Positions 5,687-13,973 of a DNA stretch of 56,031 nucleotides are shown one piece after another. The notes under the pieces were generated by a model that worked only from the letters and a program-made list of their open reading frames with translations, was not told the origin of the DNA and made no database searches. The translations under genes and the position numbers were made by a program. Each line of letters opens with the position of its first letter. Position 1 is the stretch's first letter. This DNA is from Pseudomonas linyingensis. Lineage in GTDB: Bacteria; Pseudomonadota; Gammaproteobacteria; Pseudomonadales; Pseudomonadaceae. The stretch spans positions 1-56,031 of the forward strand of contig NZ_FNZE01000023.1 in NCBI RefSeq assembly GCF_900109175.1. Direction: 5' to 3'.

Positions 5687-7681
5687 ATGTCATTACCCAA
5701 GCACCACCTGGAACTGCTGAGCCCCGCGCGGGATGTGTCCATCGCCAAGGAGGCCATCCTGCATGGCGCCGATGCCGTGTATATCGGCGGCCCCAGCTTC
5801 GGTGCGCGGCACAATGCCGGCAACAGCGTGGCGGAGATTGCCGGCCTGGTGGAGTTTGCCCACCTGTTCCACGCCAAGGTGTTCGTCACCATCAACACTA
5901 TCCTGCATGACGACGAGCTGGAGCCGGCCCGGCAGCTGATCTGGCAGCTCCACGACGCCGGCGTCGATGCGCTGATCGTGCAGGACATGGGCATCCTCGA
6001 GATGGACATTCCGCCGATCGAGCTGCATGCCAGTACGCAGACCGACATCCGCACCCTGGAAAAGGCCAAGTTTCTCTCCGACGCGGGCTTCTCCCAGCTG
6101 GTGCTGGCGCGCGAGCTCAACCTGCAGGAGATCCGCGCGATCAGCGAGCAGGTCGACGCGGCCATCGAGTTCTTCATCCATGGCGCGCTGTGCGTGGCGT
6201 TTTCCGGGCAGTGCAACATCTCTCATGCGCAGACCGGGCGCAGCGCCAACCGTGGCGACTGCTCGCAGGCCTGCCGCCTGCCGTACACCCTGAAGGACGA
6301 TCAGGGCCGCGTGGTCGCCTACGACAAGCACCTGCTGTCGATGAAGGACAACAACCAGACCGACAACCTGCGCGCACTGGTGGATGCCGGCGCGCGCTCG
6401 TTCAAGATCGAAGGCCGCTACAAGGACGTGAGCTACGTGAAGAACATCACCGCTCACTACCGCCAGGAGCTGGATCGGATCCTCACCGAGCGCCCGGAGT
6501 TGGCCCGCGCCTCCAGCGGCTTCACCGAGCACTTCTTCGTGCCCAACACGGAAAAGACCTTCCACCGCGGCAGCACGGATTACTTCGTCAGCGAGCGCAA
6601 GATCGATATCGGCGCCTTCGAGTCGCCGAAGTTCATCGGCCTGCCGGTGGGCGAGATCGTCAAGGTCGGCAAACACGACTTCACCGCCAACACCAGCGAA
6701 CCGCTGAGCAACGGCGATGGCCTGAACGTGCTGGTCAAGCGCGAAGTGGTGGGTTTCCGCGCCAACACGGTCGAAGCGCTCGGCCAGTTCGAGGAAGACG
6801 GCCAGCCCCGCTGGCAGTACCGCATCGTCCCCAACGAGATGCCGGCGGAACTCAAGCAGCTGCGTCCGCAGCACGTGCTCAACCGCAACCTCGACCACAA
6901 CTGGCAGCAGGCGCTGCTGAAGACGTCCGCCGAGCGCCGCGTGGCGGTCAGCTGGCAGGCCCGACTGAGCGAGGAACAGCTCGTCCTCAGCGTGACCAGC
7001 GAGGAAGGCATCAGCGCCTCGGCCAGCCTGGCCGGGCCGTTCGGGCCGGCGAAGAACCCGGAACAGGCACATGAGCAACTGCGCGACACCCTGAGCAAGC
7101 TGGGCACCACCATCTACCATGCGCAAGACGTGCAGATCGACGCGCCGCAGGCGCTGTTCGTGCCCAACTCGCAGCTCAAGGCCCTGCGTCGCGAAGCCAT
7201 CGAGGCGCTGACCGCCGCGCGCATCGCCGCCCACCCGCGTAGCGCTCGCAAGCCGGTCAGCGTGCCGCCACCGGTGTATCCCGAGTCGCACCTGACCTTC
7301 CTGGCCAACGTATACAACGAGAAGGCCCGCGCCTTCTATCACCGCTTCGGCGTGCAGCTGATCGACGCGGCCTACGAGGCCCACGAGGAAAGCGGCGAAG
7401 TGCCGGTGATGATCACCAAGCACTGCCTGCGCTTCTCCTTCAACCTGTGCCCCAAGCAGGCCAAGGGCGTCACCGGCGTGCGAACCAAGGTCGCGCCGAT
7501 GCAGCTGGTACATCAGGACGAGGTGCTGACCCTGACCTTCGACTGCAAGCCGTGCGAGATGCACATCATCGGCAAGATGAAGGGCCACATCCTCAACCTG
7601 CCGCAGCCCGGCAGCGCCGAGAGCATCGTCGGTCACATCAGCCCCGAAGACCTGCTCAAGACCATCAGACACAAGCACTGA
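5687..7681 (+). CDS. rlhA: 23S rRNA 5-hydroxycytidine C2501 synthase, peptidase U32 family
   Basis: This 664-residue protein belongs to the U32 family. The length and the presence of a C-terminal domain fit RlhA (YdcP) rather than the shorter tRNA enzyme TrhP. The N-terminal core has LELLSPARDVSIAKEAILHGADAVYIGG and GARHNAGNS. The central cysteine set HGALCVAFSGQC, NRGDCSQACR is expected for the iron-sulfur cluster, and FKIEGRYKD follows. The C-terminal part has KHCLRFSFNLCPKQ and FDCKPCEMHI, another cysteine cluster. RlhA hydroxylates C2501 of 23S rRNA, using prephenate-derived chemistry in E. coli. The start at 5687 (MSLPKHHLELLSPA) matches the family. A bidirectional terminator follows at 7754-7785. 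Confidence 0.88.
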   Translation: MSLPKHHLELLSPARDVSIAKEAILHGADAVYIGGPSFGARHNAGNSVAEIAGLVEFAHLFHAKVFVTINTILHDDELEPARQLIWQLHDAGVDALIVQDMGILEMDIPPIELHASTQTDIRTLEKAKFLSDAGFSQLVLARELNLQEIRAISEQVDAAIEFFIHGALCVAFSGQCNISHAQTGRSANRGDCSQACRLPYTLKDDQGRVVAYDKHLLSMKDNNQTDNLRALVDAGARSFKIEGRYKDVSYVKNITAHYRQELDRILTERPELARASSGFTEHFFVPNTEKTFHRGSTDYFVSERKIDIGAFESPKFIGLPVGEIVKVGKHDFTANTSEPLSNGDGLNVLVKREVVGFRANTVEALGQFEEDGQPRWQYRIVPNEMPAELKQLRPQHVLNRNLDHNWQQALLKTSAERRVAVSWQARLSEEQLVLSVTSEEGISASASLAGPFGPAKNPEQAHEQLRDTLSKLGTTIYHAQDVQIDAPQALFVPNSQLKALRREAIEALTAARIAAHPRSARKPVSVPPPVYPESHLTFLANVYNEKARAFYHRFGVQLIDAAYEAHEESGEVPVMITKHCLRFSFNLCPKQAKGVTGVRTKVAPMQLVHQDEVLTLTFDCKPCEMHIIGKMKGHILNLPQPGSAESIVGHISPEDLLKTIRHKH

Positions 7682-7688
7682 GGCCGCC

Positions 7689-7721
7689 GCGCAGCCCTTC
7701 CTTGCCGAGGGAGGGCTGCGC
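7689..7721. repeat. GC-rich hairpin after rlhA
   Basis: The stem GCGCAGCCCTTCC / GGGAGGGCTGCGC (with one imperfect position) surrounds TTGCCGA. It begins eight bases after the rlhA stop and has no T-run. It could be an RNA-stabilising 3' hairpin or a REP-type element ahead of the true terminator. Confidence 0.5.
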
Positions 7722-7753
7722 AATCCACCGCGAGTTGAGTGAATCGCGCGCAC

Positions 7754-7785
7754 AAAAAAAGGCCACTCGTTTGAGTGGCCTTTTT
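7754..7785. terminator. Bidirectional terminator between rlhA and the tRNA
   Basis: The stem AAGGCCACTC / GAGTGGCCTT has a GTTT loop, with A-runs on its left and T-runs on its right. It works as a rho-independent terminator for rlhA on the plus strand and for the initiator tRNA on the minus strand. Confidence 0.9.
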
Positions 7786-7792
7786 CGAAAAC

Positions 7793-7869
<77 letters not shown>

Positions 7870-7875
7870 CCGACA

Positions 7876-7903
7876 ATCTTACTAGAAAAAACATTCCAGT
7901 CAA
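7876..7903 (-). promoter_or_regulatory. Sigma-70 promoter of the initiator tRNA
   Basis: On the minus strand TTGACT (7898-7903) and TAAGAT (7876-7881) are separated by 16 bp, with a very AT-rich stretch upstream (to about 7945) that could act as an UP element. A G/C-rich discriminator (TGTCGGCG) follows, as in stringently controlled stable-RNA promoters. The -10 ends only six bases before the mature tRNA 5' end. Confidence 0.75.
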
Positions 7904-8062
7904 TCAATTTGTTTAAATTAATAAAATTATTTTATTAATGAATACATGGCGCGTACCACCCGATACTTCCTTCGCCCCGTTGAGGCCATCCATTGATCGC
8001 TCCCACGCTCCCGTACCCACGCAGAGGGTTCAAGGAGTAACCCGCATAATCGAGGCCAGGTC
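7904..8062. other. Intergenic stretch without a recognisable gene
   Basis: The first part (to about 7945) is strongly AT-rich and belongs to the tRNA promoter. The rest is GC-rich, with short open frames that have no protein-like character. I see no RNA gene or repeat in it. Confidence 0.5.
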
Positions 8063-8743
8063 TCAGCCACCCAGGGCGATGGTGGCGGATACCAGGGCAA
8101 CCCCCAGCACGGTAAACACCAGCGCGGTGATCCAGGGACGGCGGGCGCCGGCAAAGCGGCCGTAGCCCAGGCCGATGATGAACAGCATGCTCAGGGCAAT
8201 CGCGTTGGAGGCGCGCAGGGCATGCAGGGGCTCGCTGAGCAGCACGAACGGCAACACCACCGGCAGGGTGGAGAGAAACACCAGCAGGAAAACCGCCACG
8301 GCCGCACGCAGGTCGTGCCAGCCGACCAGCATGCGCGTCCACGGCGCGGGATGCTCCAGCAGACGCTGGTGCAAGGCCTGCACCTCTTCGGCTTTCATAA
8401 CCCTGGTGACCAGATACGGCATGGCCTCGGCGAGCAGCCCGGTGGCCTGGGCGGAGCCAAGCGGCGCTTTCTGCAGGTGTTGCCACAGCTGCCAGTTATG
8501 ACCTAGCTCGACAAGACGGTTGAGCAGCAGCATGCAACCGTCCACCAGGCCCCAGGCCAGGTTGCAGCCCACGCTGGCGATCAGCAGCTCGCGCACCGTG
8601 CCTTCGCCGGCACTGGCCACGCTGAAGGTACCGGTGAAGGTCAGCACCATGAGCAGGCCGAACAGAATTTCCGACATGCGCGACACCGGATCGAGCACCT
8701 CCTGCTCCGGCGATTCACTACTGCCCTGCTCGTTGCTCGTCAT
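8063..8743 (-). CDS. VIT1/CCC1-like integral membrane protein
   Basis: This 226-residue protein opens with an acidic, polar N-terminus followed by VLDPVSRMSEILFGLLMVLTFTGTFSVASAG and LLIASVGCNLAWGLVDGCMLLL, which resemble the first membrane helices of the VIT1/CCC1 iron/manganese transporter superfamily. A soluble middle part has amphipathic helices (ALHQRLLEHPAPW). Three C-terminal helices follow: AVAVFLLVFLSTLPVVLPFVLL, AIALSMLFIIGLGYGRF and ITALVFTVLGVALVSATIAL. That gives about five membrane segments. Substrate and direction are unknown. ATG 8743 and ATG 8779 are both possible starts and neither has a good ribosome site. The gene reads toward the tRNA with no partner. Confidence 0.7.
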   Translation of the reverse strand: MTSNEQGSSESPEQEVLDPVSRMSEILFGLLMVLTFTGTFSVASAGEGTVRELLIASVGCNLAWGLVDGCMLLLNRLVELGHNWQLWQHLQKAPLGSAQATGLLAEAMPYLVTRVMKAEEVQALHQRLLEHPAPWTRMLVGWHDLRAAVAVFLLVFLSTLPVVLPFVLLSEPLHALRASNAIALSMLFIIGLGYGRFAGARRPWITALVFTVLGVALVSATIALGG

Positions 8744-8946
8744 AGCCGCCCTGCCCTGCCGGATTTCGGTGACCTTCATCAGCAGTATGCGAAGGAAACC
8801 ACCTGCCGCCAGCGACTCACGGCAAATTTCCTGGCGGCCGAGCCCCGTCGCGCCGGCGACCGCCCTGAGCGTGCTGCTACGGGCATAGAGTGCATAAAAA
8901 CAGCCACTAGACTAAAATATTAATAATTCAACCCAGAAAAGATGCC

Positions 8947-9327
8947 ATGCCCTCCGAAGAAATCGCTCACGACCCCAAGAACGCACTCAAGCACCAAGTG
9001 AGCGATGGCTGCGCCTGCGCCATGTGCGGCGCCACTGACCGCCCCCTCGCCTTTCATGTTCTCGAACGCGACTATCCCAAGGACGACGTCGCAGCCCAAG
9101 GCTTCCTGGTCCTGTCCATGACGGTCGACGCCCTGCGCGGGTCGTTTCCGCTGTGCGACCGTTGCGCCCCAGCCTGCCCGAAGTGCGGGCTGCCGGTCGA
9201 AACCGAGCAGGTCCTGGCATTCCAGAACTCCGTCGGCGCCAAGCTCGGCAAGGGCGTATGCCCTCAGCACGAAGGCCTCGGCCAGCGCCTCAAGACCGTC
9301 TTCAAGCGCACCTTCAACATCGGCTGA
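8947..9327 (+). CDS. Cysteine-rich, probably zinc-binding protein of unknown function
   Basis: This 126-residue soluble protein is not one I recognise. It has three cysteine groups: CACAMCG near residue 23, CDRCAPACPKCG near residues 70-81, and CPQHEG near 105. They suggest one or two structural zinc sites, in the manner of HNH or treble-clef proteins. The stretch around RPLAFHVLERDYPKDDV and the basic end (GQRLKTVFKRTFNIG) have no motif I know. The reading frame is compact, lies between a divergent membrane-protein gene and ppiC, and has the codon use of its neighbours. Confidence 0.65.
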   Translation: MPSEEIAHDPKNALKHQVSDGCACAMCGATDRPLAFHVLERDYPKDDVAAQGFLVLSMTVDALRGSFPLCDRCAPACPKCGLPVETEQVLAFQNSVGAKLGKGVCPQHEGLGQRLKTVFKRTFNIG

Positions 9328-9389
9328 TCCTGCCGCCTTGCCGCGCTCGCTCGCGTGCGGCAGCGCGAAGCGCCGACAACGTCTGGCGC

Positions 9390-9417
9390 TTGAATAGCCC
9401 GATGATTCCGGTAGGCT
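9390..9417 (+). promoter_or_regulatory. Possible promoter of the parvulin gene
   Basis: TTGAAT (9390-9395) and TAGGCT (9412-9417) are spaced by 16 bp, 28 bases before the ppiC start. The -10 match is weak. GAGAGGAGT forms the ribosome-binding site at about 9430. Confidence 0.35.
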
Positions 9418-9445
9418 CAACAGCTTCTTTGAGAGGAGTATCCCC

Positions 9446-9730
9446 ATGGCCAAAAAAGCCACTGCCCGTCACATCCTGGTTGCCAGCGAAGCCAAGTGCC
9501 TGGAGCTGAAAGCCGCCATCGAAGCCGGTGCCGACTTCGCCCAGGTTGCCAAGGAAAACTCGACCTGCCCGTCCAGCCGCCAGGGTGGCGACCTCGGCTC
9601 GTTCGGCCCGGGCCAGATGGTCAAGGAGTTCGACACCGTGGTGTTCAGCGCGCCGATCAATGTCGTGCAAGGCCCGGTGAAGACCCAGTTCGGCTACCAC
9701 CTGCTGGAAGTCACCAGCCGCCAGGACTGA
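9446..9730 (+). CDS. ppiC: Parvulin-type peptidyl-prolyl isomerase
   Basis: This 94-residue protein is a single parvulin domain of the small cytoplasmic Par10/PpiC type, which catalyses cis-trans isomerisation of prolyl bonds. Family blocks are KATARHILV (4-12), CPSSRQGGDLGSFGPGQMVKEFDTVVF and GPVKTQFGYHLLEV, with the active-site histidines H9 and H87 in place. There is no signal peptide. AGAGGAGTATCCCC lies before the ATG. A perfect-palindrome terminator follows 31 bp after the stop. Confidence 0.93.
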   Translation: MAKKATARHILVASEAKCLELKAAIEAGADFAQVAKENSTCPSSRQGGDLGSFGPGQMVKEFDTVVFSAPINVVQGPVKTQFGYHLLEVTSRQD

Positions 9731-9760
9731 CAGTGCGCGCCCCACGGCGCCGCCTGCACA

Positions 9761-9796
9761 AAAAAGAGGGGCTGCCATATGGCAGCCCCTCTTTTT
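9761..9796. terminator. Bidirectional terminator between ppiC and zapA
   Basis: This is a perfect 36-bp palindrome whose arms read AAAAAGAGGGGCTGCCAT. The A/T ends give a T-run in both directions, so it terminates ppiC on the plus strand and zapA on the minus strand. Confidence 0.93.
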
Positions 9797-9825
9797 GTTT
9801 GACCCGCAAGGCCAGGCTGGGCCGG

Positions 9826-10107
9826 CTAGTCCTGCAACTGCCGAGTGATCAGCGCCACGCTGGCGGCAAGGCGCTCCTGCACGGCACGCAGTTGCTCACC
9901 CTGCTCCAACAGCGGAACACACAGGTTCAGCGCCGTCAGCACCAGCAACTCCTGACTACCCGCAGCCGGAAAGCGCAGCTGGTTCTCGTTGACGCGCTCC
10001 TGCAGCAAGGCCGCAGCCTGCTGCAGGACCGCTTCTTCGCTGGCGGATGCCCGGACCGAGTAGTCGCGCCCGAGAATCTTCAGGACACGGACGCCAGTCT
10101 CCTTCAT
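9826..10107 (-). CDS. zapA: Cell division protein ZapA
   Basis: This 93-residue protein is ZapA, which binds FtsZ and bundles protofilaments at the division septum. Signatures are VRVLKILGRDYSVRASASEEAVLQQAA (7-33), LLQERVNENQLRFP and ELLVLTALNLCVPLLE, ending in a coiled coil. Its ATG overlaps the stop of the upstream gene by ATGA (10104-10107), so the two are translationally coupled. In other Pseudomonas zapA is followed by the 6S RNA gene and a 5-formyl-THF cyclo-ligase gene. Here it runs into a terminator and ppiC instead, so the local order differs. Confidence 0.93.
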   Translation of the reverse strand: MKETGVRVLKILGRDYSVRASASEEAVLQQAAALLQERVNENQLRFPAAGSQELLVLTALNLCVPLLEQGEQLRAVQERLAASVALITRQLQD

Positions 10108-10331
10108 GCGGCGCTACTGACACCGGCACGCTGCACCAGTGCCTGCAGGCGGGCCAGGGTGGCGCTTTGCTGTTCTTCCTGCTCGAGAGCGGCCATCTGC
10201 AGGCTGTCGTTCTCTTCCCGGGCCTGACGCAGCTGCTGCTCGAGTTGTGCGCAGTTGGCGGTCAGGGTCTGGTTCTGTTTCAGCAGCTCGGCTACCAGGC
10301 CTTCCAGTTGCGCGAGGGTTGTTTCAAGCAT
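10104..10331 (-). CDS. TIGR02449-family coiled-coil protein, ZapB-like
   Basis: This 75-residue protein is almost entirely a heptad coiled coil (LETTLAQLEGLVAELLKQNQTL, LEQQLRQAREENDSLQMAALEQ) and matches the small family encoded directly before zapA in pseudomonads. It is probably an FtsZ-ring accessory factor acting with ZapA, analogous to ZapB; that role is inference from position and shape. I set the start at 10331, because the reading frame upstream of it is not coil-forming. Overlap with zapA shows co-expression. Confidence 0.85.
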   Translation of the reverse strand: MLETTLAQLEGLVAELLKQNQTLTANCAQLEQQLRQAREENDSLQMAALEQEEQQSATLARLQALVQRAGVSSAA

Positions 10332-10486
10332 GGAAATTGTCCGAAGTTCGTGAAAGATGACTGAAGGATAAAGAAAAGCAGCCGCCCCTACAACCGCGCC
10401 TCCACACTGTTGCAACGGACTCCACTCGCAGAACAGCCCGCGATGGCCCCCACGCGGCCGCGCGGAAGCCACCAGGACTGGCGTGA

Positions 10487-10915
10487 CTACTTGACCAGCG
10501 TCACTGGCACCGCCACCTCATGCACGACCTGGGTGGCCACCGAGCCCAGCACCAGGTTCTTGAGGCTGCCCATGCCGCGCGTCCCCATGACCACGGCGCT
10601 GCAACCGTAGTCCGTGACCGCACGACCGATCTCTGCCGCCACAATGCCGGTCGCCACATGGGTTTCATGGGCGATATTGGCGGCACCGAGCATGGCCGCC
10701 GCCTCGGCATTGACCTCGGCGGCGTGTTGCAGCGCACCGGCATGCAACTGATCGAGCAAATCCGGGGTGACGTATTCGCCATAGATGACCGGCTCGGTCT
10801 GCACATTCAGCACATGCACCTTGAGCTGCGTAAAGTCCTTGGAAAAGTCGATCAGATACTGAATGGCACGTTTGGCACTTGCCGAACCGTCGAAGGGAAC
10901 CAATACCGTGTGCAT
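10487..10915 (-). CDS. Universal stress protein (UspA family, ATP-binding type)
   Basis: This 142-residue protein is a single Usp domain. The N-terminal VLVPFDGSASAKRAIQYL and the C-terminal nucleotide loop GTRGMGSLKNLVLGSVATQVV (G-2x-G-9x-G-S/T) mark the ATP-binding class. AAGGAG lies eight bases before the ATG. Usp proteins are induced by starvation or oxygen limitation; no regulatory site is clear in the upstream 200 bp. It is monocistronic, divergent from the yebC-like gene. Confidence 0.9.
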   Translation of the reverse strand: MHTVLVPFDGSASAKRAIQYLIDFSKDFTQLKVHVLNVQTEPVIYGEYVTPDLLDQLHAGALQHAAEVNAEAAAMLGAANIAHETHVATGIVAAEIGRAVTDYGCSAVVMGTRGMGSLKNLVLGSVATQVVHEVAVPVTLVK

Positions 10916-11031
10916 GACGACTCCTTAACCGCGCAAAGGGTGAGTCATTAACTTTAACCAGTCTGGGCGCAGCTGCCAGCCATTTCAGGCATTCACCCTG
11001 CGCCACCACCGCCCCGGCGCAAAAATTTTGC

Positions 11032-11062
11032 TTGTCCGACCACACCCGCGAGCCGCTAGAAT
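11032..11062 (+). promoter_or_regulatory. Possible promoter of the YebC-like gene
   Basis: CGCTAGAATCG carries a good -10 (TAGAAT, 11057-11062). The only -35 candidate is TTGTCC at 11032-11037, with a long 19-bp spacer. This is a weak call. Confidence 0.3.
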
Positions 11063-11117
11063 CGCCCTCCCGTTCCCGGGCCGGCCCGGGACTCAACCGT
11101 CACAGCGGAGAACCGAC

Positions 11118-11816
11118 ATGGGCGCCCAGTGGAAAGCCAAACCTAAAGAAGCCGCCGCCAACGCCAGGGGCAAGATCTTCGGCAAGCTGGTGAAGGAAAT
11201 CATGATTGCCGCGCGCAACGGCGCCGACCCGGACATGAACCCCAAGCTGCGCCTGGCGGTGCATCAGGCCAAAAAGGCATCGATGCCCAAGGAGACCCTG
11301 GAGCGCGCGATCAAGAAGGGCGCAGGGCTGTCCGGTGAGGTGGTCCACTACGAGCGCACCCTGTATGAGGGCTTCGCCCCGCACCAGGTGCCGGTGATCG
11401 TCGAGTGCCTGACCGACAACGTGAACCGCACCGTGGCGGAAATCCGCGTGCTGTTCCGCAAGGGCCAGATGGGCACCTCCGGTTCGGTGAGCTGGGACTT
11501 CGAGCACCTGGGCATGATCGAGGCGACCCCGGAAGGCGACGCCGACCCGGAACTGGCCGCCATCGAGGCCGGCGCCCAGGACTTCGAGCCGGCCGAGGAA
11601 GGCGCCACCCTGTTCTACACCGATCCGACCGACCTGGACGCCGTATGCAAGGCGCTGCCGGAGTTCGGCTTCACCGTACAGTCCGCCCAGCTCGGCTACA
11701 AGGCCAAGAATCCGGTCAGCCTGTCCGGCACCGACCTCGAGGAAGTCGAAGCCTTCCTCGAAGCCCTCGACGGCCACGACGACGTGCAGAACGTCTACGT
11801 CGGCCTCGCCGGCTGA
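11118..11816 (+). CDS. YebC/PmpR-family protein (YeeN-like paralogue)
   Basis: This 232-residue protein has the three-domain YebC fold. Blocks are [45 protein letters not shown] in order from residue 1, then [45 protein letters not shown] and [16 protein letters not shown]. The start lacks the MAGHSKW opening of canonical YebC/PmpR and resembles the paralogous branch (YeeN-like) found beside it in Pseudomonas. YebC-family proteins have been described both as DNA-binding regulators and as factors relieving ribosome stalling at proline stretches. The second role seems more general. The start is the ATG at 11118, preceded by CGGAGAACC. Confidence 0.88.
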   Translation: MGAQWKAKPKEAAANARGKIFGKLVKEIMIAARNGADPDMNPKLRLAVHQAKKASMPKETLERAIKKGAGLSGEVVHYERTLYEGFAPHQVPVIVECLTDNVNRTVAEIRVLFRKGQMGTSGSVSWDFEHLGMIEATPEGDADPELAAIEAGAQDFEPAEEGATLFYTDPTDLDAVCKALPEFGFTVQSAQLGYKAKNPVSLSGTDLEEVEAFLEALDGHDDVQNVYVGLAG

Positions 11817-11951
11817 GTTCGCTGCAGCAGGTCGGCATCACGCCGCGCAATGCCGCCGGCGTGGTGTCGACCCGGACCGCTGGACAGGCTTGCCTGTCGC
11901 GATCACCGGCATGACCACACGCGCATCCGGCTCGCGGACAGGCCGCCGCGC

Positions 11952-12272
11952 CTAGGCCTGTTCGAGCACATCGTCCGCCCAGCTCAGGGCCGCCGCCACG
12001 GCGGGAAAGCCGATGGTGCTGGTCAGGGCGAGCAAGGCATGTTGGATCTGCTCCGCACTGGCGCCGGCTTCAAGCGCCCGTCGCGTGTGGCTGTGCACCG
12101 CCCCCTCGGAGTGGCTGGCGGCCGCGGCGCCGAGCTGGACCAGTTGGACGGTCCGCTCGTCCAGCGACCCCAGGTTATGCACCGCGGTGCCCAGCGCCTC
12201 CACGGCGGCGAAGTAGTCAGGGTACTGCTGCTGGATGCGCCGATAGGTGCCCAGCTCTCGCTTTCTGTGCAT
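11952..12272 (-). CDS. Carboxymuconolactone decarboxylase (AhpD-like) family protein
   Basis: This 106-residue all-helical protein carries the CMD fold: YRRIQQQYPDYFAAVEALG, LVQLGAAAASHSEGAVHSHTRRALEAGAS and IQHALLALTSTIGFPAVAAAL. The redox CxxC of AhpD is absent (SHSEGAVHSH in its place), so it is not a peroxidase-type member. It probably acts as an uncharacterised small oxidoreductase or decarboxylase homologue. A strong ribosome site (GGGGAGGAG) precedes the ATG. Confidence 0.82.
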   Translation of the reverse strand: MHRKRELGTYRRIQQQYPDYFAAVEALGTAVHNLGSLDERTVQLVQLGAAAASHSEGAVHSHTRRALEAGASAEQIQHALLALTSTIGFPAVAAALSWADDVLEQA

Positions 12273-12414
12273 GTTCGACTCCTCCCCTGCGCGATAAGAG
12301 GGACGACTTCATTGTCTGTCCAATGCCACCACCTGACCAGCGATTAGCGGCCCGCCGACGCACAGCGCCGTGCCCGGAAACCGCCGAAACATCGAAGTGT
12401 CGCAAAGCGGACAG

Positions 12415-12445
12415 GACGGCCCCCGTGCCAGGCACGGGAGCCGTC
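12415..12445 (-). terminator. Hairpin after the DUF2076 gene
   Basis: The arms GACGGC and GCCGTC enclose a second arm pair CCCGTGCC/GGCACGGG. The hairpin begins 22 bases past the DUF2076 stop on the minus strand and lacks a T-run. It could be a terminator or a stabilising 3' hairpin. Confidence 0.45.
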
Positions 12446-12467
12446 ATTCGCTCATCGGGGGCAACGA

Positions 12468-13187
12468 TCAGACGAAGTCTTCGTCGTCGCCGCCGAAGAA
12501 ACCGCCCTCATCACCGCCACCGAAGAAGCCGCTGTCGGCATAGTTCTCTTCCGGTGCGACCGGCTCTTCCATCGCTGCAGGCTGCTCTGCCGGCTCGGCG
12601 GGCGCCTGCTCGGCGACCTTCTCGGCCTCATCGCCCTGGAACATGTCCATCAGCATGTTGCCCAACACCATACCGCCAGCCACGCCGGCAGCGGTCTGCA
12701 GCGCGCCGGAGAGGAAGCCGCCGCCCTGCTGAGGCTGGCCGCCGCGCTGGCCGAAACCGGCTTGCTGACCGAAGCCGGACTGCTGACCGAAACTGTTGCG
12801 ATTGCCTGCGACCGGCTCATGCCAGCCCGATTTTGCCGGCTGCGCGGCCACCGGAGCACTCGCGGGCTGCTGCGCCTGCGGCTGGCTGCGACCACCGCCG
12901 AACAGCCCGGACAGGAAGCCGCCGCTGCTCTGTTGCGGTGCACTGCTCTGGCTGCGCTTGAGCGTTTCGATCTGCGCCTCCAGCTCCTTGACGCGATCAT
13001 CCAGCTGCTGGATGGCATTTTCCTGCACGACGATGGCCTGGGCCATGTAATAGGGCGCCGCCGGCTGGCGGCTGAGGTGCTCGTTGATCAGCGCTTCGGC
13101 CTCGGCTTCGCGCGGCGCGGCCTGGCTTTCGGCGGCGCGCAGGCGGGAAAACAGGCCATCGATCAAACTCTTCTCTTCAGCGTGCAT
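12468..13187 (-). CDS. DUF2076 domain protein
   Basis: This 239-residue protein begins MHAEEKSLIDGLFSRLRAAE, the DUF2076 opening. A coiled coil follows (IQQLDDRVKELEAQIETLKR, about 60-79), then a Gln/Gly/Phe-rich low-complexity stretch (repeated FGQQSGFGQQ), then a glycine-rich hydrophobic segment (ALQTAAGVAGGMVLGNMLMDMF) and an acidic tail with two copies of GGFFGG/FFGGGDE. The pattern suggests a membrane- or envelope-associated protein; the function is unknown. It is monocistronic. Confidence 0.85.
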   Translation of the reverse strand: MHAEEKSLIDGLFSRLRAAESQAAPREAEAEALINEHLSRQPAAPYYMAQAIVVQENAIQQLDDRVKELEAQIETLKRSQSSAPQQSSGGFLSGLFGGGRSQPQAQQPASAPVAAQPAKSGWHEPVAGNRNSFGQQSGFGQQAGFGQRGGQPQQGGGFLSGALQTAAGVAGGMVLGNMLMDMFQGDEAEKVAEQAPAEPAEQPAAMEEPVAPEENYADSGFFGGGDEGGFFGGDDEDFV

Positions 13188-13345
13188 GCTTGTCTCTATT
13201 CCGTGGGTTACCGCAAGGAGCGCCCATCTTCGGAACCCGCCTGGGCAATGTCAAAATCCAGCTATTGCAAGAGTTGTCCTCCAGCGCCGGGCGACCGGCC
13301 CGCCCTGCTCAGGCCCAGCGTCCGGGTCTTGATGCGCAATCGCCA

Positions 13346-13362
13346 CATGACCAAAGGTCATG
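13346..13362. promoter_or_regulatory. Operator-like inverted repeat upstream of yjdM
   Basis: CATGACCAAAGGTCATG is a perfect 7-3-7 inverted repeat, 75 bp before the candidate -35. It is a plausible regulator site, but no regulator can be named. Confidence 0.35.
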
Positions 13363-13436
13363 CGCCAGAGCGCCTGCCAGACTACCGAGCCGTCCGCCGC
13401 CAGGGCAGGATTGCGCGCTTTTTCTGCTACACGGTG

Positions 13437-13466
13437 TTAGTCGAGCGCGACAAAACCTCATATAAT
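13437..13466 (+). promoter_or_regulatory. Promoter of the yjdM gene
   Basis: The -10 TATAAT (13461-13466) is a consensus match. The -35 candidate TTAGTC (13437-13442) is weak, with an 18-bp spacer. The distance to the start codon is 38 bases, and ATGAGGATC provides the ribosome site. The rest of the 316-bp gap to the DUF2076 gene holds only the inverted repeat noted separately. Confidence 0.5.
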
Positions 13467-13503
13467 CTGCGGCCTTCTTCCTGCCATAACATGAGGATCA
13501 TTC

Positions 13504-13848
13504 ATGAGCACTCTGCCGCCCTGCCCCAAATGCGGTTCCGAATACACCTACGAAGACGGCCCATCGCTGATCTGCCCGGAGTGCGCCCATGAGTGGTCCG
13601 CCCTCGCCTCCGCCGAAACGCCGGCCGAAGGCGACAAGGTGATCCGCGACTCGGTCGGCAACGTCCTGCAGGATGGCGACACCGTTTCCGTGATCAAGGA
13701 CCTCAAGGTCAAGGGTTCGTCGCTGGTGGTCAAGGTCGGCACCAAGGTCAAGGGCATCCGCCTGTGCGACGGCGACCATGACATCGACTGCAAGATCGAC
13801 GGCATCGGCGCGATGAAGCTGAAGTCCGAGTTCGTCAAGAAGGTCTGA
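13504..13848 (+). CDS. yjdM: YjdM/PhnA-type zinc ribbon protein
   Basis: This 114-residue protein starts [19 protein letters not shown], followed by ICPECAHEW, so it has two CxxC knuckles forming an N-terminal zinc ribbon. The C-terminal beta domain ([60 protein letters not shown]) is the conserved PhnA part. Despite the historical name it is not a phosphonate enzyme, and its true role is unclear. Confidence 0.92.
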   Translation: MSTLPPCPKCGSEYTYEDGPSLICPECAHEWSALASAETPAEGDKVIRDSVGNVLQDGDTVSVIKDLKVKGSSLVVKVGTKVKGIRLCDGDHDIDCKIDGIGAMKLKSEFVKKV

Positions 13849-13973
13849 GCCCGAGCGCTCCCGGCACTGCGGCGGGAGCGCGATGCAAAAACCGGCGCCA
13901 CTGACATATGCATGACACTGGAATGGGTTTTGCTCGGCAAACTCCACTCCCGCTCCAACCGCAGGGTCACGCC

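Noticed and set aside
9731-9825. 6S RNA downstream of zapA, as in other Pseudomonas
   Set aside because: Only a terminator palindrome and the convergent ppiC gene are present; there is no space or structure for a 180-nt RNA.
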